From positions 16,892,001 through 16,956,000 of the forward strand of contig CM061098.1 in the NCBI GenBank assembly GCA_030770545.1: a stretch of 64,000 nt of DNA, given 5' to 3'. A program made the position numbers and the translations under genes. This DNA is from Macropodus opercularis. Its lineage: Eukaryota > Chordata > Actinopteri > Anabantiformes > Osphronemidae. The notes beneath the pieces are model-generated. The model made no database searches and had not been told where the DNA came from. It saw nothing but the letters and a program-made list of their open reading frames with translations. Shown piece by piece: positions 33,654 to 46,245 of this stretch (position 1 is its first letter; every line of letters begins with the position of its first letter).

Positions 33654-36600
33654 AGTAATTCTAGAGAGTTTGGAAGAACCATACTAATGAAGAACCCATT
33701 TGCACAAAGCAACAGACACACAAAAAAGCAGCTTAAAGCTGTGAAAACTAGACCAAATTAATGAAGGTTAGTCGTTTGCTTAGTTCAGCTGTTAGGTCAG
33801 CTGTTCGTTTAATGTCTGCTTGTGTTTGCCTTTATGTGACTGGATCCCAAGAAGCTGCTGCTAAGGGGAATGTGCTGTAATGCTTTTGGCCAACAATCTT
33901 AAGTTCCTCCAGAACGTTTCAGATTATCAAGGACAGAAGCGGCAGTAGCCAAGAAGAGACGCCAAGTAAAACCGTCATCATCTCTTCATATTCCAACGAG
34001 AAAATATTTTTACCATTGACTTTGTTGATGGTGTGTAGTGTGAGGTGTGTCACTTTATTTATGACAGATCAGAAGAGTTCAGTTGCCACAGTTCGGCTCA
34101 GACAAGCAATGCTGCAGTTGGATTTTATTAGATCTAGTATGATCTTTGTTTGTTTGCAAAGGAGACTGATGGCTCTCAGAAATGTTTGTAGAAGGCAGAT
34201 GCTTGCAAATATTATTCACATTTTAACAACACAGAAAAACTCAAATATGGAAACCATATTTAAGAGGAAACCATGGAAATCATATTTGATACATCTCCCA
34301 GTTACAATCTAGACAGTTTCACTTGTTTAAAAATGCCAATTACAAATCCAATATGCATTTACTTCAAACATTCTTGACATTCGGTAATTAAAGTTATTGA
34401 AATGCAGATTTACTTTTATTCAGCCGCTACCACACAGCTTATCAGACAAACCTATTTAAAATCCCTTTATTCGTGTATGTATTAATAAAACATGACGCAT
34501 TAGATATACAGACTTTGTTGTACGGTAATCCACGCAGCTATCTTTTCCCTAGAATGCCTCTTGAAGATTTCTGAGTGTGCCGTTGACTCGCCATTATTTT
34601 ATTATGAGGGCTCTAAAATGAAAGGCAGAGACAGCAGCTATTCCGCAGCCTCTGGTGCTGTGATCTTTCAGTCCAAATGGGATGTTTTCGTCAGTGGGCC
34701 ATGAGAGGGGATTTTCAGCTGTGTTGGGAAGCAGTGTGGTGTGACTGATTCAAATACACAGCGGACATCGGCACTGGTCCTGATGCACAAACATGCACGG
34801 TGTGTGCCGAGTGTCCCCTGCACACAGGGGAGGAGGAGGGCATGTGTTTGGCCTGCTGATACACACCTCTCTCTCTCTTTGAAACACACATGCACGCAGA
34901 CACGCACACACTTCAGAGGCAGAGTTCGGTTCATATTACGCAGAACATGACTCGCTGCAGCATGTGTGTGTATATAAGATAGTGAGATAAATAGACGCGT
35001 GAACATAAAATAGGGCTTGTGTGTCCACAGGGCAGAGCGTGTTGAGGTTCTTCAGGTTCTATAGGTGGGTGATGCTGCAGTAATAACCGCAAAAGTCCAC
35101 AGTCGCAAAATAAGAGTGTTGTGTTTCAGTGCAATCACGTTCTATCTGAAAATGAAATGAAGGCCTTTATTGTAATTTGCAGTTAGTTCTTCTGAAGACC
35201 TGGTTCTTTAGTTTGTTTGCCACATAGGCAACAGTATCTTTGTTAGTTAGTTCATTGGTCTTACCCGAGTTAGTTAGCCAGAGCCGAATTCCAAACAGGG
35301 AATTCAGTTCAGTAGTTCATCTGTCTGTTTTAATGAGCTTTGTCGGATTTGCCCCAATAATGAAAACCTTGTCTATTTTGAAATAAACATAATATAAAAT
35401 CTAAAATCTGCCTCAATAGCAACACAACTGGCTTGTTCTAACATAGCAACATAATGAGTGTGATGAACAATCACTCCAAACATTTTACTTACAGTATAAC
35501 AAGACATTGTAATTTTAGCTTTTGTTTGTTTGTTTGAGGTTTCAGGTGATGCTATATGATAAGTAAAACTAATTAAAGACAAGTACTGTTTGCAAAATAA
35601 ACTCTCATGCACATAATATGATAAACAACACAGAAGACAGATTGTGTATCACATTACCCACATTTTAAGCAAGCAACATTCCTGAAACACAACTGATACA
35701 GTATGTGCTCGATATCAAGCTGTGTCCAGAGAAGTTATCGTAATTAATAATGATAAACTAAACAACCTTTAGCCTTGGGTTTCACTTGTGATACTTCAGA
35801 TTGTTTAGAACCATCTTCTTAAAATGTCTTGTATTGTTAGATATCAACGTTCTACTCGCACCTGACACTGTTTGAGGTGCAGACGTGAAGTGTGGAGCTT
35901 TCCTCAGGAGCTCTGACCTGGAGGTGAAGGGAATTCATTTCTCCCTCCAGTGTGAACTGAGTATGAAAGACATAGAATAGAAATATTGTACTTTGCTGCT
36001 TAATTTTTAATAATATCACTTTAACTGCTACAAAGCGTGGAGCGCCTGGGGCTGCTCCGTGCTGAGGGAGCTGGTCATGCTTTGTAAGCTAGAGGGATTG
36101 TTCCTCTAAAATAATGTACCAGTGAGAGCAGCACAGACGGATGATCTCACACACGTTCATATTCAGAACTCACACGTCTTTTTACATGTAGGCATCACAG
36201 TTTCATCGCAGATTTAAATGCATACGCTGGGGTGTGGTGAAAAGTGCTGTATTTTCTGGTGAACTTTAATAAACAGGTTTGTTTGACTGTGTTTGCAGGT
36301 TTACCACAGCAATATGAACACCATGCAGGGAAACAAGCAAGTCGAGGCTACGCTGGTGTTAGGAGGACAATTGGATGAGTCACAGCTGGCATCTCGTGCT
36401 CACACACCAATTTCAGTCTGTCAAAGTCTCTACAAACGTTGGCCACAAGCGCAGCAGGGGGTTCGCTGCTAGATACACAGAGAGCTGACGCACCTGCCCT
36501 GTGTGTCATCCGCACTCTGCTGCTGCCAGATTGAAGCAGCTTCTCCACCTGGCACAAACCTGCGCCTTGCATTCAAATAGACTCCGACCATGTGCAGGCT

Positions 36601-37479
36601 GTTGGTGGTGTGTCAGATGTATGCGCAGCACAAGTAAGTCACAAAATATTCCTCCACGCTTGTAGCCGTGCTGGCTGCCCTGGTTAGGTCCAGTAATATC
36701 AACATCATCATTATCATCAAACACGTCACACATCTCCGTCCTGGGAACAGTGTTTGCTATTCAGATTGTTACTGCACTCACACAGTGGTGACATGTACCT
36801 GAGGCATCCCCTCTTAAATGACGTGAGTCATTAAGTGCAGCTCATTAGCAGCCAAACGGCAGCGCGCTCCACGCTCTGTCGTTCCATTCACAGCGTTGAA
36901 TGTGGGTCTCCCGCGTTTGGGCAGCGCTCAGAACAAAAAGAAGCAGCAATTTCAGGCATTAACTAGAAAGACCGTCTCATTCTAATGGGTTCATCTGTGA
37001 GTCTGACTAAAGAGACCTTCGTTACATTTCCTGAGGTAGTGGGTTGACAAAAACAGCCCACAGTGACCTTGACCTTTGACCAGCACATTCTAATCAGTTG
37101 ATTGTTGATTTCAAGGGGATGTTTATGCCAAACGTTGAGGCTTAATGTTTACCGCTATGGGATAGAAATGAGTTCAAACTGACCACGACCTTTGCTTTCG
37201 TATCGACGGGCTGTCTGTCAAGTCTCAATCAATGTTTCAATCTGCATCACAACATGAACATTATTATGTGCAGTCGGCGGTTTAGACTTAAATATGTATC
37301 TGTCAAACAATAAACAATGAAAAACACAATTGAAACACTTCATGAAAATAATTGATAGATGAGAGGAAGCAATGTCACTAAAACTACATCAATATATTCA
37401 GACAATATATTCAATTAACCAAAGAAATACGTTTCCATAGTGTGGAACCAATTGTCTAACAGACTGAAAATGAAACACA
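33653..37479. other. Unrecognised DNA
   Basis: No recognised gene or transposon in nearly 4 kb. A pyrimidine tract with CAG at about 36300 is followed by some 57 open codons on the plus strand before a TAG, but there is no good donor, so I do not call an exon. The TGAGGTAGTGGGTTGACA at about 37032 resembles let-7 but lacks a hairpin. Confidence 0.4.
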
Positions 37480-37760
37480 AACAGGCTGTATATGTCCATA
37501 ACACACATTGTACTGATTCTGCCAAATTATTATGGAGCTCATTGTCCAATTACTGCTGTTAGAACGGGGGGAACAGCTCTTGTATTTTCTGCTCCAACCA
37601 ACTGGAATAGTTTAAAACTAAGCTAACAAATCTGGTTGAATTTAGCACTACTGTAAACACCACGCTGAAGGATTTTTCCTAAGATATTGTTTATTCTATA
37701 ATGGATTGGTGTTGCAATTTAACAATTTTGTCACTGAATTGAAGATATATTCCTTTTTAT
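37480..37760 (+). mobile_element. LINE (L2-like) reverse-transcriptase C-terminus scrap
   Basis: The plus strand from about 37570 reads GGTALVFSAPTNWNSLKLS and then a stop. This resembles the 'GKxAFxxxAPxxWNxLxxxLK' segment close to the C-terminus of fish L2-type reverse transcriptases. Upstream the frame is broken. An ATTGAA-rich end near 37735 may be the 3' tail. The match is short, so the family call is tentative. Confidence 0.45.
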
Positions 37761-38864
37761 ATCTATCTTTTATAAAGAAAGTCAAGATGTTTAGAGCGTG
37801 TGAACATCCTGATAAAGAAAAGTCAAAGATCCCATAGATTCAAGGAAAGACTTCACACAATAACAACACGTCTCATGTTCCATCTGAAATATTTTGAAGA
37901 GACACATAATAATAATTAAGAGTCCCGGTGGTGAACAGCAGCAACAGACTTGAACTACACCTGCCAGTAGCACGTGACCCGATTGTGGATAACAGCATCT
38001 GATCCGCAGGCTTTTGTATTTACAGCTGGTATTAATAAGTGTTCGCACTCTCTCATGCGCTGTGAACAGATATTATGTAAATTAGCTAAGCATTGCTGGC
38101 AGGCATTGGCAAACCTGGAGCGTCCTCGGCCACGGACGCCTATTAAATCTATTTTTATGTCGCTACTGCTGTTACAAGTGATAGCAGCATTTGTCAGTTT
38201 GCTTACCTTCATTTAAAATGAGTGTTTATTTTATATGAAGTAAACTTCGTGGGGCCGGACGTACACATAGAGGAACCAAAGTAAAATGATTGCTATGACT
38301 TCACCTTCTTGTCCCTTTGGTTATTACATTTTAATTTAACAATAGTAAAACCACATCAGTTCTGCAGGGCCTTTGACTTCACACAACCTTGTCTTGATTA
38401 GTAGTAGAGAAGCATGGGAGGCCATCACACAAGTAAAAAAACAGATCTAATGCAACGGCAGTGTTCACAAAGATCCTTCACCATAAAAGAGCAGTGAAAT
38501 CTACCACACTGCTCTGCAGAACCTCTGCTCACCCTGGATTACAGAGAGTCAGAGAACTCAAAAGAAAAAACAAAGTAAAACATATGTATTTATATTTTTA
38601 TTTGTCTTTTTTTCCGTAACATTTCCATCATATTGACGGACATTTATGAAGATTAGGGGCAATAAAAAACTTTAGAGGAAACTTCCCTGCTTTCTTAGCA
38701 GAGGCGTTACTGTGACTCCTACAGTAAAAGGCTGTAAACTGGAGCTTCCTGTCATGATTATGTCCACCTTGCTGGTAATGAAGATACTTCAGCCCCTGAG
38801 TCAATTCATCAGTCATAGGAACAGGTTCTCCACTAGAGGCCTCTCTGGATTTCATCCCATTGAG
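37761..38864. other. Unrecognised DNA
   Basis: No recognised gene or repeat. Two frames of 80-85 codons at 37955-38216 overlap on opposite strands and show no motif. Confidence 0.45.
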
Positions 38865-39045
38865 CAACACACATTCAGGGCGACACAGGCGACGGGTCAC
38901 CATTCCATCCCAGAGCCACACATATAGACAGACAACCATCCAGACTCACACTCGTTCAGTACGTATGGGCAATCTAGAGACAACCCACGCAGACACAGGA
39001 AGAATATGCGAACTCCACACAGGGGTACCTGGCAGAGCCTGCGGC
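38865..39045 (-). repeat. SINE-like fragment, inverted
   Basis: The phrases AACCCACGCAGACACAGGAA and ATGCGAACTCCACACAGG are the reverse complement of the SINE landmarks 'CCCCGTGTCTGCGTGGGTT' and 'GTGTGGAGTTTGCAT' at 46328-46372. GGGCAATCTAGAGACA and GGGTCACCATTCCATCCCAG match the TTGCCC and middle region less well. A tRNA-like head is not recognisable. It is older than the 46-kb copy and younger-looking than that at 4921. Confidence 0.6.
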
Positions 39046-40205
39046 AGTGTGAGTGTGGAACTGAAGTCAGAGAAAATCAAAGTTCTGGTCTTAAGAGGTT
39101 AAACAATAATAATGATCAGAGCAAAACTATGGTTTCCTGTAATTAAATGATTGATTAACAGCTTTATCTCGGTTCTCCACTTACACTTATTCCTGGCAGC
39201 CCGCTGAGTCTGTCCAAGGCTCCTGGTGGTTGGGGCACCTGAGGCAGTGCCCAGTTAGCCCAGACCATAATACAACATTGAAATCAATAACCTTTATTTT
39301 TCTCTTCAGAAATTGACCCTTAATATATGGCTATATGAGAAAATGTTGGGATTGAGTTGTGTTCTGCATAACTTTACACTTTGAATTATCGCTTAATACG
39401 TAGGATCACATTTGTCCAATATTGCAGAGGTATAATAAATACTTAATATCAATTAAAGTAGGAACGGGAATTATCGTTGTGGCTTGGATTGGTGTTTAAG
39501 TGGCAGTTATAGTCTGTGGCACTCTGCCAACCTCTGCAAATGCACTTATTTAAAACCATCCTACGCTGAAAGAAATCTTGGATCGGAAGTCAAGAGACAG
39601 AGGGGCACACAGAGAAGTAATAAAGAAGCCAAGGATAATGGCAACACAGCAGTAAAGAAGCGCTTCACGACTCCACCAGAATGAGTCACGAAGAAGAGAA
39701 GGAGAAAGAATAAAAAATGAGGGGAAACCCTTACATGATGCAGAAAGGACAGAGAGGGAAGCATTAAATAGAGACATTAAACATGTCCGGGTCTTCAGAA
39801 AGGCAGAGGGAAGGAGAGAAAGCAGATCCTGCTCAGCTGCACGGTCCAGTGGCTGACTGCTGCTGACAGGAGGAAGGAAGAGGAAGACAGGATTTTCCAC
39901 TCTCTGAGAAACAACAGATACATAAAAGTAAATTAATAACGTGATGGGCCATGTGTTCTTTTTCTGACCTCTTGTTGCAGTTCAGCCTTTGAAGCCTCAG
40001 TCACGAGCAGCTGCAGCTATGTTGCCCCCTGCTGAAATCATGCTGCTTAGTTTCTGACTAAAGTCACTTCTCCTCTCTGAGCTTTTGATCGGAGACTAAA
40101 CAGGTGAAACAGGTCACGGCCCAGTTCCACACCACTGTCATCTCCGCTCTTCTCCCCCCAGTAGGTTCATCGCCTCTTTCGTGACCTTTGACCTCTCCTC
40201 TCCAG
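39046..40205. other. Unrecognised DNA
   Basis: No recognised gene. The 116-codon minus-strand frame at 39550-39900 lies in an A/G-rich stretch (plus strand) where stops are rare on the minus strand, so it is likely an artefact. Confidence 0.45.
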
Positions 40206-40364
40206 TCAGAGCACACTCTGTGCAGACTCCTTTTGTCCAAACTGAGTTACATTCATGCACAGTCCCTCAAAAACCATCCACTCTCCAGATTGAATTCCAT
40301 TTTACAGCACTTCTTACACGAGTGTCAAGAAAGTAAGGACACTACGGCACATTCACACAGTCTG
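40206..40364 (+). other. Candidate 159-bp internal coding exon
   Basis: Bounded by a strong acceptor (GACCTCTCCTCTCCAG, ending 40205) and a consensus donor CTG|GTAAGT at 40365. One frame is open from first to last base (53 codons, both ends phase 0), reading SEHTLCRLLLSKLSYIHAQS and ending CQESKDTTAHSHSL. The other two frames have stops. The composition is ordinary for protein, but I recognise no domain. The next candidate exon (42015-42125) also starts in phase 0, so they would splice without a frameshift. Chance alone can produce such a block in 64 kb, so this remains unproven. Confidence 0.3.
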
Positions 40365-42014
40365 GTAAGTGCTATCGTATAATGCAGTGTAAGAGGATCT
40401 AGAAATTGAAACGTGTTGTACTGCAGGATTGGTTGGACCTTGTTTAGAGACGGATCATTTCCACACAGGATTCCACTTCCCCAACCTTTATAGCAGTAGA
40501 GCAAATATAACAAAGTTCTTTTTTGCTGTTCCTGTGACTGCAAGTAGTAAGTAAATAAAGTAACGGCTCGATATATAAAAATACTGTTGTCACCATCTTT
40601 GAAAATGACGTTGCCTCATTTCTTTGACCAACCTACTTGCTGAGGCCAATGTCACTGGTTTCTGTCAACTGTATGTTTTCACCTCCTCATCCCAGCTCAG
40701 TGATCCCAACTCCTGCTCATTGCTCAAGCTAACAGGATGCTCCTTGATTTCATGTCACATACCACACCTGCAGCGACCATTTCACTTCCCTGCCAGCATG
40801 TATTGGGGTCAATTACAATGGGCCAGATGGTCTAAGTGACAGTAAGCCATTGGTGCTGGTGCAAACAGGTGGTTGTTGGTATGTTAATAACCTTTGGCTG
40901 AATTTACCCATTTGGCCCTGAAAACAAAAGAAAAACCCTGTAACATAGTTCATCAATGTGATATTCTCGTTTCTATTAAAGAGGCCTAATCAATTATGCA
41001 GTAATTTCTAAATGAGGACTGGGAGAAAACAATGATGGTGACTGTACTAAGTATTGGAAACAGTGACGACTAGCGTAACGATACATTAGTAATAACCAGC
41101 AGGCATTGAACAGCATTAAATACCCTAATAAAGTCAAAGTGATTCACTGCAGGGAGGCGCAGGTACTGTAACAGGAGGTTGTCGGAGCAGAGACAAACTA
41201 ATGAACAACGGTCTGTAAAACCACTGTTTGAGCTCAGTGTGTGTGTCAAAGCCAGACATGTCAGAGCTGGAAGCCTACAGAGACGCTGGACCTGCTCAGT
41301 GGCAGCGTCGGCCCACTCGTCTGTCAAAGCTCTCATCTTGTGTCTGCGCCAAAATCCCTTCATCTTTGGTTAATTGACTTAGTTCTAGGACCACCTTCCA
41401 TGTTGTACCGGCATCAAGGGACCTGGCATCCATGACATCCGTCCTCGGCTGTACTGACCGCTAGCAGTCTTTATGCTAAGCTAACTGCTGCACAGATGTA
41501 TGAAAAAACTATAATGACATGCTACCTGTTTTAAAGTCCTCCCCATGAACAACATTACTTGCCATCTTTCTTTCATCCCACCCATTCCCCCCTTCCCTCT
41601 TGGGGCCTCTCTCCTTCCTTGTTACAATTTCCTTCCTTTCTCCTCTGTTCACCTTTACTTCGCCACTTTTCTCACTCTTGTCTCAGGTTATAAATCTTCT
41701 GTAAGGCTCCTTCTAAACCTTAAGAACAGGAGATAAGGATGTGGAGAAGGAGATTCCTCCTCAGGGTCTTCTCTCTCTAAATCTGAAACCTTCTGATCTT
41801 CTTCTTTGTTCAAGTATTGAGTGTTCCATTCATTTTCCTGCAGTGCATACAACTGCATGTTTTCCAACTTGTATTTCTTGTCTATTTTCGCCAATGTTTG
41901 TCAGCGATGTCTGGCTTTTTTCTGCCTCACCCCTTCTTCCCATGTCTCCTTCCGCTTGTTTCTGATGTTCCGTTCACTGGCCCCCTTCCCTCCATCTCTC
42001 TGTGATCATTGCAG
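40365..42014. other. Unrecognised DNA ending in a long pyrimidine-rich stretch
   Basis: From about 41555 to 42010 the plus strand is C/T-rich, with clusters such as CCCTTCCCTC. This would suit an intron 3' end but also gives many spurious open frames. Nothing else is recognised. Confidence 0.45.
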
Positions 42015-42125
42015 TGCCCTTCTGCTGTGAGCTGCATGATGCTTCAAAGGAGCAACAGTAACTCTACTCTGCCAATGGGGACGTCTTCCTCGCTGAGCGT
42101 CAAGCATGTTGCAGAGAACCGCTTG
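42015..42125 (+). other. Candidate 111-bp coding exon
   Basis: Follows a good acceptor (ATCTCTCTGTGATCATTGCAG, read in parts, ending 42014) after a long pyrimidine-rich stretch. One frame is open across it (37 codons), reading CPSAVSCMMLQRSNSNSTLP and then MGTSSSLSVKHVAENRL. The Ser/Asn-rich text looks like a disordered segment or phosphosite cluster of a real protein more than random translation. The proposed donor TTG|GTAAAA is weak, and the frame continues 24 codons into lysine-rich sequence before a stop. No family is recognised. The frame is compatible with the candidate exon at 40206-40364. Confidence 0.3.
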
Positions 42126-43501
42126 GTAAAAGGGAAGAACAAGACAGACAAGAGTAAGAAATATAGAAAAGATGAAAAAGGCAGAGGAATAGATTAAAGA
42201 CGAGACAAAGAGATGTAAGAAATCTGAACACAGAGCCAAATGAATCTGAAATTCTCTCTTGTGACAGCTGTTTGAGGCTCACAGCAGGGTGGCATTCAAA
42301 TGTCGAAAAGGTGATTGGATACAGATTCTGTCTTAGATAATACAGCTGAATAAGTCATAAAAGAGGGACTATTTTTAATCGAGGGCTATCTGGAGTCCAA
42401 CAAGACGCAATCAGAACAGTATAGGCTACTGTACTCGCTTTCAATTTTCAGTTTTCTGCTTTGTTGGTTGGAGGACGCAGACGTACAATTTGACAGAACT
42501 TTCTGACAAAGTTTGTTGTTTTTGTTAATTACATGAAACAGAAGCAATTTTCTTACCATTAGGAGAAAATGATCAGACAGAGCTAGAACCATTACCAAGC
42601 AGACACCCAAACTATAAGCCAACAATTTAGCAACCAGACCTAAACCCTCGCTAACCACTTCACCCTCCTATATAGTTTATTGGTTGAGAGTTTGTTGCCT
42701 TCTTTCATTTTGTTTGAGGTTTGTAATTCACCAACCCTCTCTTAGCTTAACATTCAGAAACAACCAATTCATCGTTTGAACACAGCATCAAAATTGAAAC
42801 CATGTTTACTACAGAGTAGTTCAAATTTCACCGTTTGGTTAAAAATCCCGCTTTGATGTTTAAAAAAGAAAATTCAGAGTCTGTCTGTCTTGATCCTCTG
42901 CTTTTGTTCCGAAGCGCTGAAATGGACTTTGCGTCTGCAGCTGAAGAATCCAGATAGCAGCGAACTTGTACTGAGGTTACCACCAGAATGGGTTTAACAA
43001 ATAGGCTGTCATTTACATATACATCCTATTGATTGCATAAGAACGTACTGTAGGTACTGGAGAGCTGACAAAGATGCAGGTCGGAGCAGAGAAAAATGGA
43101 CAGGCACATACATTTTTGTCCTTTGTTCTCTTTGATGATACATGAGGTCAATAGAAATCCTAGTTGTTACGAAAGCCCAGAACAAAGTTAGGAGATCAAT
43201 AACATACCCTCCCAGTGTGGAGCGTTGCATGAGCTGTTGATAGCTTGTTTCACTTAGCCAAGGAGGAAACTGGCGAGAGAGGCCCGTCCTTTTCTCCTGA
43301 GAATGTGGAACACAAACCAAACAGGGACAGTGATTAAACTCTTTCACCCCAAACTTACAAACTCAACACATACTTTGTCTAACAATGGAACAACTCAGTA
43401 AAGCAATGAATAAAGGTGTGACAGTCACGGCAGATCACACAGTGAAGATAGTGAAACTAAAGGGATGGAAAAGTTCTGAAAGTAAAGAACAGCTACATTT
43501 A
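42126..43501. other. Unrecognised DNA
   Basis: No recognised mobile element. The minus-strand 112-codon frame at 43009-43347 has no clear motif. A TA at 43500-43501 is the left target site of the adjacent Tc1 element. Confidence 0.45.
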
Positions 43502-44680
43502 CAGCTGCAATAGCCCTTTGTGATTACATGGATTCTGCATAAACTGGTCATGAATGTGGTCTGATCTTCATCTAAGTCAGAACAATAGCAATACACAGTC
43601 TGCTTAAACTCAACCTCAACCAAACGTTTCCTGTAGTTGTAGATCAGACCTGCTCAACGATCTGGAGGAATTTTGGACCATTCTTTTACAAAACTGGTTC
43701 AGTGCAGCAATGTTCTTGGACGTCTGGTGTGAATCTCTCTCTTGAGGTCCTGCCACAGCGTCTCAGTCGGGTTGAGGTCCAGACTCTGACTGGTCCAGTC
43801 CAGAAGGTGGATGTTTCTCTGTTGTTGATTTGCTTCTATGCTTTGGGTCGTTGTCCTGTTGCATCACCATCCTCTGTGGAGCTTCAGTTGACAGGTCTTA
43901 AGTTTTCCTGCAAAACGTCTTGAGAAACTTTGGAATTAATTTTTCCGTCAATGACAGCAAACCGTCCAGGCCCTGAGGCAAAGCCCCAAACCATGATGCC
44001 CCCTCCACCATGTTTTACAGTGGGGATGAGGTGTTGATGTAGGTGAGCTGGGCCTTTTCTCCACACATAGCGTTGTGTGTTCTTTCCAAACAACTCAAAC
44101 TTCCAACGTGCTGCAATATTTTTTTTGACAGCAGTGTTTTCCTCTGTGGTTCCTCTCATATTGTTGATTCTTGTTTAATGTTTTACTTATTGTAGATTTG
44201 TGTGAGTCTTTAGCTGATGCTGTTGGATTCTTCTTCCTTCATTCTGTGCTGTGTCATCTTTCCAGGACGACCAGGTCCAGGGAGAGTAGCTACAGAGCTG
44301 AACCTCAGTCTGTCTCACCGTGGACACATGAACATCAAGGCTTTAACAGATGCTGTTGTCCTAGGGCAGGACAACATTAACCAACACATCCAACCTCATC
44401 ACATTGATTGGACGCCAGGTTGACTGACTCCTGGCTCCAATTAGCTCTGGGAGAATCATTAGCTGAGGGGTTCACATACTTTTTCCACCCTGCACTGAGA
44501 ATGTTTACATGTTATGTTCAATAAAAACATAAAATCATATAATGTATGTGCAGTATTAGTTTAAGCAGACAGTGTTTTTCTATTGTTGTGACTTAGATGA
44601 AGATCAGAACAAATTTTATGACCAATTTATGCAGAAATCCATGTAACCCCAAAGGGTTCACACACCTTTTCTTGCAACTG
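43502..44680 (-). mobile_element. Tc1/mariner element with both inverted repeats (fish lineage A)
   Basis: A 1179-bp element with inverted terminal repeats of at least 110 bp. The left end CAGCTGCAATAG...TCTGCTTAAACT mirrors the right end AGTTTAAGCAGA...CTTGCAACTG. The left TA target is intact (43500-43501) and the right one has mutated to CA (44681-44682). Between them lies a decayed transposase read on the minus strand. A GGTTCACATACTTTTTCCAC block at about 44470 and AATAAA-containing sequence near 44520 belong to the known non-coding shoulder of this lineage. It is shorter than the usual 1.5-1.6 kb of such elements because of internal deletions. Confidence 0.85.
43610..44400 (-). pseudogene. 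Tc1 transposase pseudogene inside the 43.5-kb element
   Basis: The clearest open stretch (43884-44159) reads VKKNIAARWKFELFGKNTQR, YVWRK, IPTVKHGGGGIMVWGFA and GPGRFAVIDGKINSKV, all hallmarks of Tc1 transposases. The segment that should lie between RWKF and ELFG, with the first catalytic Asp (W-T-D-E-T), is deleted, about 25 residues. N-terminal DNA-binding sequence survives only as broken frames at 44200-44340. Downstream (43700-43880) the QQDND region is damaged, and the C-terminus is cut into at 43612, where the coding part abuts the inverted repeat. Catalytically dead. Confidence 0.8.
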
Positions 44681-44682
44681 CA

Positions 44683-46234
44683 CAGCGATTGTGAGACACT
44701 GGGTTATTTTCAGTTCAGTTTTGTTCAGTTCATATTTGGTTCACAGGTTCGCAGTCACCCCACAATGTTGAGTTTTGCTGGCGTCTTTTTTTTTGTCGTT
44801 TAATTGGCAGTTCTGTAATTTACGTATGTCTCCTGAAGGCCTCACTTTGTGGTTGTCGGAGGTGCCGGAGGTGGGCAGGGAAGTTAATTTTCACCACTGC
44901 TGTCGAGTAATAAAAACAAAAAGTTGTTCATCTCTAAGAGCCCTTGGTGCGTTTGGAGGATTGTTAAGTTGCAAAACAAAGTTTTTTTGCGGAGAAGACA
45001 ACTCCATTGGTCATCTGTGCCTCACCAGCAGCAACACGACTGTAAATGAACTGACACATGGACAGAAATGAGGTTTCCTGATGTGCTTTTAGTTGAGTTT
45101 GACATCCACAAAGCAAAGACGTTCGGTTCTTTAATCCGTTTGAAAAATCAACAGCATTTGTTTGGGTTTTCAAACTCCAACGTTGAGATGCTGTATCATA
45201 CTTGTACAGTATTATACCGCATACAGTAGCATTAAAATAATGAGAAAATACTTTGTTTACTTCACTGTATTGTATTTAAAACTACTTCCATTTGATGTTT
45301 GCAGTGCAAATCACAGCCAAAAGCTACAAAGCGTGAGCTGGAGAACACACAAAAGAGGCACAACACAGAGTGATCTGGCCTGTGAAGCAGACAAACAGCT
45401 GGACAGACTGACACAAGCAGCTAGAAGGCCAAGAGAATGAGGTAAGCCCACAGAGAGGGCAGCGAGCAGATGAACGGGGAAGGAAGGAGCCAGATCAATG
45501 CTTTATCTGTGTTCCCAGACCCTGAAATCCTTTTTGGCTTGACATCAAGATAATTGTGGTTGCTGCTGTTTTTTTCTTCCCAATTGCTGTAACAATTGAT
45601 TTTACAGTGAAATGAATTAATATATTTCCTTGTTGTAAATGCCGACTCATTCCCACACACCCTCCGTGGTTATCTTTTCACTGGGGTTTTTCTCCCTTTG
45701 TGTCGAGAGAAAGATTTAAAGAGGAGGGGGAAGGAACAAGCGCTAAAGCAAAGAAGGAACTGTCAGTTCAGCAGTTCACTCACTTCTGCTGTATTGAGGT
45801 GGTGGCAGAAATCTCATAGGTGGATATCAAAAGACATAAAGCAGCTTCAAGGGAAGCTGTGATCTATGATCTATGTGTGGGTGGATACCACTGAGGTATA
45901 GACGCTGGCTGACTTTAAAACAGACCTTTAACACGTGTACAATAGGCTGTATGAGCGATAACACTGCAAACAATACACACTCGTGCACCTTACTCACCTA
46001 ATATAGGTCAGAGTGGACAGCTACTCACAAGCCAATCTCTTATGCATGAAGAGTGGTGCGATGTGCTTCAAACCACCAACTCCCACTAAGGCTTTTACTG
46101 ATGCTGTGAAGCATTAGCTGTATTGTTATTAGAACCTTTATTATTATTATCACAGTAATTAAAATGTTTTTTCTTAATTTTAATGAGCTGCTTCTTCAAT
46201 TCTCAAGTCCTTTCAAAATAAATTCTAATATTGG
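44683..46234. other. Unrecognised DNA
   Basis: No recognised gene or transposon. Plus-strand frames of 90-98 codons at 44775-45071 and 45162-45440 lack known motifs and splice signals. Confidence 0.45.
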
Positions 46235-46245
46235 GATACCTGAAC

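Noticed and set aside
33524..33761. Poly-His and Cys-Val frames
   Set aside because: Direct translation of the (GT)40 microsatellite on both strands.
36301..36475. Possible terminal exon after TGTGTTTGCAG
   Set aside because: Open for about 57 codons, but no recognised protein, no nearby polyadenylation signal and no supporting neighbour exon.
37032..37053. let-7-like TGAGGTAGTGGGTTGACA
   Set aside because: It differs from let-7 inside and after the seed region, and no complementary arm forming a 70-nt hairpin is present nearby.
39550..39900. Hydrophobic 116-codon minus-strand frame as a membrane protein
   Set aside because: The frame runs antisense through an A/G-rich stretch, which yields Leu/Ser/Phe-rich translations without stops.
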